A DNA stretch of 10,521 bases. Origin: Pseudomonadota bacterium. Its GTDB lineage: Bacteria; Pseudomonadota; Gammaproteobacteria; Steroidobacterales; Steroidobacteraceae. The stretch covers positions 1-10,521 of the forward strand of contig JAEYUC010000029.1 in assembly GCA_023433705.1 (NCBI GenBank), written 5' to 3'. The notes beneath the pieces were generated by a model. That model saw only the letters and a list, made by a program, of their open reading frames with translations. It had not been told where the DNA came from and searched no databases. Shown here in pieces: positions 5,957 to 10,521 of the stretch; position 1 is the stretch's first letter, and each line of letters opens with the position of its first letter. The position numbers and the translations under genes are program-made.

Positions 5957-8023
5957 TTGACGGACAATTCTGCCGTTCCGCTCATCGTCTTTTCGCCGCA
6001 GCGCGAGCCGTCCGAGTTCATCAACAGCCTGATGCGCAAGGCCGGAGAACCGGTGCACTGCACCTGGATTCCGGCCGTTCGCGATCTCGGTGAAGCGCTG
6101 GAGCAGCTCAACCCGGAGCTGCTGATCTGCGCCTACAACTCCGAAGCCGATACGCGACAGGCCATCACGGTGCGCGACCAGGTCGCCCCGCAGGTGCCGG
6201 TCATCCTGGTGCGCCCGCAGACTTCCGAATACGACATCGCGGCCGGCATGCGGCTCGGTGCCCGCGACGTCGTGTCGCTCTCGGCGTCGGAACGGGTGCA
6301 GTCCGTGATCGCGCGCGAGCTGCGTTCCTTCCGCCTCGAGCGCGCGCTCAACACGACCCTGCAGTCCGCCAGCGACTATCGCCGCCAGCTGCAATCGGTC
6401 CTGCAACGCTCGAACGACGCGATCCTGCAGGTGCAGGAAGGCATCGTGGTCGACGCCAACCGCACCTGGCTCGAGTTGTTCGGTTACGCGGAAGCCGGCG
6501 CGGTCGTCGATCAACCGCTGATGGATCTGTTCGACGAACGCTCGCACGCGGCGCTCAAGGGCGCACTCGTCGCCTGCGCGCAGGGCAAGTGGTCGGATCA
6601 CCCGCTCAAGGTCACCGCGTTGCTGAGCGACGGCACGCAACTGCAGCTCGACCTCGTACTGACGCCGGGCGAATTCGAGAACGAGCCCTGCGTGCGCATC
6701 ATGGTGCCGGCGAAGAAGCGCGACGAACGGCAGCTCACGACCGACCTCACCGATGCGGTCAGGCGCGACTCCACCACCGGCTTACTACTGCGCCGGCCGC
6801 TGCTCGATGCGATCGAGACACGCATCGGCGCCCCGCCCGCCGGCGGCGTGCGTTTCATGGCGCTCGTGCGTCCCGACAAGTTCGCGGTGATCGAGAAGGA
6901 CGTCGGCGCGCGCAATTCCGACCAGCTCGTCGCCGAATACGCGACGACGCTCAAGTCCTATCTCGGGCCCAACGACATCGCGGGCCGATTCGCCGGCGTC
7001 GCGTTTCTCGCATTGCTGGAGCGCGGCAATCCGCACGACGTGGAAGCCTGGGCCGAAGCGGTGCTCGCGCGTTTCTCGGAAACCACTTCGACCGTGGGAC
7101 AACGCACCGTCCACACGACCTGCACGATCGGCCTCACGGCCGTGCCCACGGCCGGTGGCAACTTCGACGCGGTGGTCGCGGACGTGATCGAGGCCGTGCG
7201 CCTGGGCCGTTCGCAGGGCGGCAACCAGATCTATCACCTCGATCGCGCGGACACCGACACGCGAGTGCAGGCCTACGACCGCATCTGGGTGAAACACATC
7301 AAGTCGGCGCTCATGGAGAACCGCTTCCGGCTCGTGCAGCAGCCGGTGGCGAGCCTGCAGGGCGAAGACCCGAACATGTTCGATGTGCTGGTCCGCATGC
7401 TCGATCAGCAGGGCAAGGAAGTGTTGCCGGCCGAGTTCATGGCCGCCGCCGAGCGCAACGACCTGCTCAAGAACATCGACCGCTGGGTCGTCGGCGCGTC
7501 GCTGTCGTTCGCGGCGCAGCGCAAGCCCGGCTGCCTGTTCGTGCGCCTGTCGAAGGACAGCGTGGTCGACCCGGGTTTTCTCGAATGGCTGAAAACCCAG
7601 GTCGCCACCGGAACGCACGAGCCGGGTCGCATCTGCTTCCAGATCACCGAGAGCATCGCGGAGCAGTACATGAACGCTGCGACCAGCCAGCTCGGCGCGC
7701 TCAAGAAGCTCGGGTTCCGGATCGCGATCGAACGATTCGGAACCGGCCGCGACCCGGCCAAACTACTCACCGCGCTGCCGCTCGATTTCATCAAGATCGA
7801 CGGCGCGCTGGTGCAGGACCTCGCCTCGAATTTCGAGACGCAGGGCATGGTGAAGAAGCTCGTCGAGCAGGCCAACAAATCGAAGATCGAGACGATCGCC
7901 GAACGCGTCGAGGATGCGAACACCATGGCGGTGCTGTGGCAGCTCGGCGTGCAGTTCATCCAGGGTTATTTCATCAACGCGCCCGAGGAAGTGGTCATGG
8001 CCGAAGGCCAGGGACGCCGTTGA
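5957..8023 (+). CDS. FimX-like REC-PAS-GGDEF-EAL c-di-GMP receptor, both catalytic sites degenerate
   Basis: The order is a REC-like domain (about residues 5-125), a PAS domain (145-255, with GIVVDANRTWLELFGY), a GGDEF-like domain (270-430) and an EAL-like domain (440-680). Order and length (688 aa) match FimX of Pseudomonas aeruginosa, about 691 aa, which binds c-di-GMP through a dead EAL domain and supports type IV pilus assembly. The GGDEF signature is replaced by AGVAF (346-350). EAL is replaced by DVL in FDVLVRM (475-481). The metal-binding asparagine position reads VRLS, and DDFGTG reads ERFGTG (592-597). Glu565, Lys613 and Glu649 remain. The REC acceptor aspartate is also missing (ICAYN). 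I infer a non-catalytic receptor or scaffold, not a cyclase or phosphodiesterase. No pilus genes are in the window. The stop overlaps the next start (TGATG). Confidence 0.85.
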   Translation: MTDNSAVPLIVFSPQREPSEFINSLMRKAGEPVHCTWIPAVRDLGEALEQLNPELLICAYNSEADTRQAITVRDQVAPQVPVILVRPQTSEYDIAAGMRLGARDVVSLSASERVQSVIARELRSFRLERALNTTLQSASDYRRQLQSVLQRSNDAILQVQEGIVVDANRTWLELFGYAEAGAVVDQPLMDLFDERSHAALKGALVACAQGKWSDHPLKVTALLSDGTQLQLDLVLTPGEFENEPCVRIMVPAKKRDERQLTTDLTDAVRRDSTTGLLLRRPLLDAIETRIGAPPAGGVRFMALVRPDKFAVIEKDVGARNSDQLVAEYATTLKSYLGPNDIAGRFAGVAFLALLERGNPHDVEAWAEAVLARFSETTSTVGQRTVHTTCTIGLTAVPTAGGNFDAVVADVIEAVRLGRSQGGNQIYHLDRADTDTRVQAYDRIWVKHIKSALMENRFRLVQQPVASLQGEDPNMFDVLVRMLDQQGKEVLPAEFMAAAERNDLLKNIDRWVVGASLSFAAQRKPGCLFVRLSKDSVVDPGFLEWLKTQVATGTHEPGRICFQITESIAEQYMNAATSQLGALKKLGFRIAIERFGTGRDPAKLLTALPLDFIKIDGALVQDLASNFETQGMVKKLVEQANKSKIETIAERVEDANTMAVLWQLGVQFIQGYFINAPEEVVMAEGQGRR

Positions 8024-8940
8024 TGCGAATGCGCGTGGGCATGTTCGCGCTGCTCGTCGCGCTCTCCGTACCTGCCCTCTCCGCGCCGAAGCCGGCGACA
8101 ACGCCAGTCGTCGAGCGCAACGTCGTGTACGGGATGGTGTCCGGCGCCGCGCTGCTGCTCGACGTGCATCGGCCCGCGAAGCCGAACGGGCTCGGGGTCA
8201 TCTTCATCTCCGGCAGCGGCTGGCAGGCCTCGACCGCGTACGGCGCCGCGCCGCTCAAGGAACAGCAGATAGGCGTCTGGGGTCCGCCGCTCACGGCGGC
8301 GGGTTACACGGTGTTCGCGCTGAATCACCGCGGAGCGCCGCAGTTTCACTATCCAGCGGCGATCCATGACGTCCAGCGCGCAATCCGCTTCGTGCGTTAC
8401 AACGCCGGACAGTACGGCATCGACGCGAAGCGCCTCGGCGGCGTCGCGGGTTCGTCGGGTGGACATCTCGTCGCGCTGGCGGCGATGCTCGCCGAGCCGG
8501 GCACTACGAACGATCCGGATCCGGTGAATCGCGAATCCGCGGCGCTGCAGACCGTGGTGCTGCGTGCGCCCGTGCTGGACCTGCGCAACGTCGATACCGT
8601 CGAGGGCATGGCCTACGTCGTGTCGTTCATGGAAGCGCCGCCGTCGCAGGACTCGACGCGAGCCGCCTACGATGCCGGCTCGCCGATCACACACGTGAAG
8701 CCAGGCTCGCCGCCAGTCATGCTGGTGCACGGCGACGCCGACAAGATCGTGCCCTACGCACAGTCAATGGCCATGAAGGCGGCGCTCGAAAAGGCGAACG
8801 TACCCGTCGAGCTGATCACGATTCCCGGCGGGGAGCACGGCGTCGATTTCGGTTCGGCCCGACCCCGGCCCGACTGGCCGAACTACTTCGACGCGATGAT
8901 TTCCTGGCTCGACCGCCACCTGAATTCCGCTGCACAATAG
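8023..8940 (+). CDS. Secreted alpha/beta hydrolase (esterase/lipase-like)
   Basis: The 305-residue product begins with a short basic stretch and a hydrophobic core, then ALSA-PKP, a good signal peptide with cleavage near residue 21. It is therefore probably periplasmic or secreted. The rest is an alpha/beta hydrolase fold of the esterase/peptidase S9-like group. The nucleophile elbow is GSSGG with Ser145, the acid is Asp240 in HGDADKIVP, and the base is His272 in GGEHGVDF. The oxyanion stretch reads ISGSGW instead of the common HGGGW. The substrate cannot be told from the sequence; carboxylic esters or small peptides are possible. The ATG at 8023 overlaps the upstream stop; ATGs at 8029 and 8041 are alternatives that would shorten the signal peptide. 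The frame is open upstream to 6589 as a shadow of the FimX-like gene. Confidence 0.85.
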   Translation: MRMRVGMFALLVALSVPALSAPKPATTPVVERNVVYGMVSGAALLLDVHRPAKPNGLGVIFISGSGWQASTAYGAAPLKEQQIGVWGPPLTAAGYTVFALNHRGAPQFHYPAAIHDVQRAIRFVRYNAGQYGIDAKRLGGVAGSSGGHLVALAAMLAEPGTTNDPDPVNRESAALQTVVLRAPVLDLRNVDTVEGMAYVVSFMEAPPSQDSTRAAYDAGSPITHVKPGSPPVMLVHGDADKIVPYAQSMAMKAALEKANVPVELITIPGGEHGVDFGSARPRPDWPNYFDAMISWLDRHLNSAAQ

Positions 8941-8959
8941 CCGTCCCCTTCGCGGACGG
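8941..8959 (+). other. Small stem-loop between hydrolase and exporter genes
   Basis: CCGTCC (8941-8946) and GGACGG (8954-8959) form a 6-bp stem with a 7-nt loop directly after the hydrolase stop. Only three T follow, so it is at best a weak or partial terminator. The exporter ATG lies 9 bases after the stem, so the hairpin could also affect its ribosome binding site. Confidence 0.3.
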
Positions 8960-8967
8960 ATTTCCCG

Positions 8968-9585
8968 ATGACTCTTTACGGTCTGTTGACCTTCTGCGCG
9001 GTCTACGCGCTCACCGTCGCCACTCCCGGCCCCGGCATCGCCGCGGTCGTCGCGCGCGCGCTGGCGCACGGATTCAGGGGCGCACCCGCATTCGTCGGGG
9101 GCTTCCTCGTCGGCGACCTCGTGTGGTTCACCATCGCGGCCACCGGCCTCGCCGCCATCGCGAAAACCGCCGCGACCGTGTTCGTCGCCATCAAGTGGGC
9201 CGGCGTCGCCTATCTACTCTACCTGGCGTGGAAACTCTGGACGGCGCCCGCCGAGCGCGTCGCGGTCCCGGCCGACGACGACGGCCGGCAGCACGGCTGG
9301 CGCGCGTTCGCCGCGAGTTTCATGCTGACGCTCGGCAATCCGAAGGCGATCCTGTTCTTCCTCGCGCTCCTGCCCACGGTGGTCGACCTGGCTTCGATGA
9401 ACGCCCTGCGCTTCCTCGAGATCTCGCTGGCCATCGTCATCATCCAGCCGGCAGTGTTGTTCTCGTACGTGTTCCTCGCGGCGCGTGCGCGCGAGATGTT
9501 CACGACCCCGAAGGCGGTGCGCCGATTGAACAGAAGTTCCGGCGCCGCCATGGCCGGCGCGGCCGCTGTCATCGCCGCCCGCTGA
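8968..9585 (+). CDS. LysE/RhtB family amino acid exporter
   Basis: LysE/RhtB proteins are inner-membrane carriers that export amino acids such as lysine, threonine, homoserine or leucine. The 205-residue product has the usual length and about six hydrophobic segments (near residues 5-27, 38-60, 66-90, 113-137, 148-172 and 189-204). It carries the conserved TPGPG near the end of the first segment (19-23) and GNPKAILFF (123-131), both hallmarks of the family. The loop between segments 3 and 4 is short and charged (PADDDGRQ). The substrate cannot be assigned from sequence. The ATG is preceded by a weak GGA ribosome-binding sequence. It lies 27 bp after the hydrolase gene on the same strand and may share its transcript. 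Its stop adjoins a repeat-like sequence at 9586. Confidence 0.92.
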   Translation: MTLYGLLTFCAVYALTVATPGPGIAAVVARALAHGFRGAPAFVGGFLVGDLVWFTIAATGLAAIAKTAATVFVAIKWAGVAYLLYLAWKLWTAPAERVAVPADDDGRQHGWRAFAASFMLTLGNPKAILFFLALLPTVVDLASMNALRFLEISLAIVIIQPAVLFSYVFLAARAREMFTTPKAVRRLNRSSGAAMAGAAAVIAAR

Positions 9586-9627
9586 AAATGGGGACATTCC
9601 CCGTTTCCTGGAAACGGTGACACATCT
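9583..9627. repeat. Decayed repeat element after the LysE-family gene
   Basis: The stretch starts at the TGA stop and contains GGGGACATTCCCC (9590-9602) and an overlapping inverted repeat, CCGTTTC (9601-9607) with GAAACGG (9611-9617). The second stem continues as GGTGACACAT, a possible degraded copy of the GGGGACAT start. Bases 9583-9597 match 5101-5115 at 13 of 15 positions, and both begin at a stop codon. The nested stems could help end the exporter transcript, but no T-run follows. Confidence 0.5.
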
Positions 9628-9759
9628 CAAGTATTCAGCGGGCCGAAACTCGAAGTGACTACTTCTCGGTCCCGGGCACGTCCACATTGCGCCAGCGGCG
9701 CGGGAGCGCCGTGCCTTTTGTAAAGTACTATTCGCACCTTTTCGAACTGGATCAGCTTC

Positions 9760-9867
9760 ATGACCTATCTCGCCGAGCCTGCCTGGGACGACCCCGTCGA
9801 CATCGACTTCAACGATGACAACAAGCGGGGGAGAAAGCACATCGGCAAGAGCCGGGGCGCTGAATGA
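9760..9867 (+). CDS. Putative 35-aa small protein coupled to the monooxygenase gene
   Basis: A 35-codon ORF starts at ATG 9760 and encodes an acidic N-terminal half (DDPVDIDFNDD) and a basic C-terminal half (KRGRKHIGKSRG). I do not recognise it. Three things support it: GGA at 9749-9751 with an 8-nt spacer, a high share of G or C at third codon positions like its neighbours, and an ATGA overlap (9864-9867) with the monooxygenase start, typical of coupled genes. It has no membrane segment or cysteine. It could be a real small protein, a leader peptide controlling the next gene, or the remnant of a longer gene. The 174 bp before it hold a repeat remnant and no clear promoter; TACTAT at 9726-9731 is a weak -10 candidate. 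Confidence 0.45.
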   Translation: MTYLAEPAWDDPVDIDFNDDNKRGRKHIGKSRGAE

Positions 9868-10521
9868 GCGTCCCTCCAGTTCTGATTGCGGGCGCCGGCA
9901 TCGGTGGTCTCAGCACCGCGCTCACCCTGCACCAGATCGGCGTGCCGTGCCGCATCTTCGAGAGCGTCGCCGACATCAAACCACTGGGAGTCGGCATCAA
10001 TCTGCAACCCAATGCCGTGCGCGAGCTCTACGAGTTGGGCCTTGGCGCGGATTCGCTCGCGACGATCGGCATCGAGACCCAGGAATGGGCACTGGTCGGA
10101 CTCAACGGCCACGATGTCTACAGCGAGCCGCGCGGTTTGCGTGCTGGCTACAACTGGCCGCAGTACTCCGTGCATCGCGGCAAGCTCCAGATGATGCTGT
10201 ATCGCGCGGTGCTGGAGCGGCTCGGACCGCGTGCGATCAGCACCGGCATGAAGGTCACCGGTTATCGCAACCATGCTGATGGCAGCGGCGTCAGCGTCTT
10301 GCTGCAGGACCGCGCGGGCGCACGTTCGGAGGTGGCGGGAAGCTTGCTTGTCGCCGCCGACGGCCTGCATTCGGCCGTACGCCAGCAAATGCATCCCGCG
10401 CAGCCGTCGATTCAGTGGGGCGGCGCGATCATGTGGCGCGGCGTGGCCCGCGGCAGACCGATTCGTACAGGCGCCTCATTCGTGGGATTGGGGACGCATC
10501 GTCATCGCGTGGTGTTCTACC
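9864..10521 (+). CDS. PhzS-like FAD-dependent monooxygenase, 3' end beyond window
   Basis: Only the first 219 codons are present; the gene runs off the right edge, so truncation is due to the window. It is a class A flavoprotein monooxygenase of the UbiH/PHBH type, which uses NAD(P)H and oxygen to hydroxylate an aromatic substrate. The FAD-binding GAGIGG lies at residues 10-15, and the second flavin motif ADGLHSAVR includes Asp166-Gly167. The stretches PLGVGINLQPNAV, SEPRG, WPQYSVHRGKLQM and MWRGV resemble the phenazine-modifying PhzS subgroup, as I recall it. The true substrate is unknown, and no phenazine genes are in view. An in-frame stop at 9861-9863 fixes the start at ATG 9864. This overlaps the stop of the small upstream ORF, and no strong ribosome binding site is seen, which favours coupling. 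Confidence 0.88.
   Translation, partial: MSVPPVLIAGAGIGGLSTALTLHQIGVPCRIFESVADIKPLGVGINLQPNAVRELYELGLGADSLATIGIETQEWALVGLNGHDVYSEPRGLRAGYNWPQYSVHRGKLQMMLYRAVLERLGPRAISTGMKVTGYRNHADGSGVSVLLQDRAGARSEVAGSLLVAADGLHSAVRQQMHPAQPSIQWGGAIMWRGVARGRPIRTGASFVGLGTHRHRVVFY

Noticed and set aside
6785..7618. Long antisense ORF (277 codons) within the FimX-like gene, and similar antisense ORFs elsewhere
   Set aside because: These are expected in GC-rich coding DNA; they are Arg/Ala/His-rich, lack domains and lie opposite clear genes.
6589..8022. Open frame upstream of and in frame with the hydrolase, giving a 783-residue fusion ORF
   Set aside because: It is Arg/His/Ala-rich shadow translation of the FimX-like gene, with no domain. 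The hydrolase has its own signal peptide start at 8023.
5957..8023. Annotating this protein as an active diguanylate cyclase or phosphodiesterase
   Set aside because: Key residues of both active sites are replaced (AGVAF, DVL, VRLS, ERFG).
1..10521. CRISPR array, tRNA, rRNA, prophage or defence island
   Set aside because: No spaced direct repeats, tRNA-like cloverleaf, rRNA segments, transposase, integrase or defence-type proteins were recognised on either strand.

Overview
This is chromosomal DNA of a GC-rich bacterium with no tRNA, rRNA, CRISPR array, prophage or complete insertion sequence. The gene content suggests a gammaproteobacterium, plausibly near Xanthomonadales, Nevskiales or Steroidobacterales: prmB-aroC, an EpmA plus Lys34-type EF-P, and a FimX-like REC-PAS-GGDEF-EAL protein. 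That placement is inferred from gene content and GC bias, not from a phylogeny. Coding density is very high. In such GC-rich DNA most long ORFs in other frames are shadows, so starts were chosen by family alignment, ribosome binding sites and gene junctions.

Layout. Positions 1-132 hold no supported gene. On the minus strand lie prmB (2116-1211, glutamine methylation of ribosomal protein uL3) and aroC (1221-133, chorismate synthase), overlapping by 11 bp. Divergent from prmB is a plus-strand run of four genes with no gaps: a SCO1/SenC copper chaperone (2115-2747), psd (2744-3640), epmA (3637-4614) and msrC, the free methionine-(R)-sulfoxide reductase (4615-5103). The junctions are ATGA, ATGA and TGA|ATG, which points to one translationally coupled operon. 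The prmB and SCO start codons overlap on opposite strands inside one CATG tetramer, so there is no intergenic space there.

The operon meets the convergent efp gene (5745-5173) at a perfect 25-bp inverted repeat (5108-5164) flanked by T-runs on both strands. It looks like a bidirectional terminator derived from a dispersed repeat. EpmA and its substrate EF-P therefore face each other across this hairpin. The epmB aminomutase that normally works with EpmA is not in the window.

Divergent from efp is a 688-aa FimX-like protein (5957-8023). Its GGDEF and EAL active sites are both degenerate, so it is probably a c-di-GMP receptor and not an enzyme. It is coupled (TGATG) to a secreted alpha/beta hydrolase (8023-8940) and followed by a LysE/RhtB-family exporter (8968-9585). 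Just after the exporter stop is a decayed repeat whose first bases resemble the first hairpin. The window ends with a 35-codon small ORF (9760-9867) overlapping by ATGA a PhzS-like FAD monooxygenase that runs off the right edge.

Most of this is ordinary housekeeping content. I see no evidence for a new defence or mobile system. The points most worth a second look are the overlapping divergent start codons, the two stop-codon-abutting repeats, the doubly degenerate FimX-like protein and the coupled small ORF.
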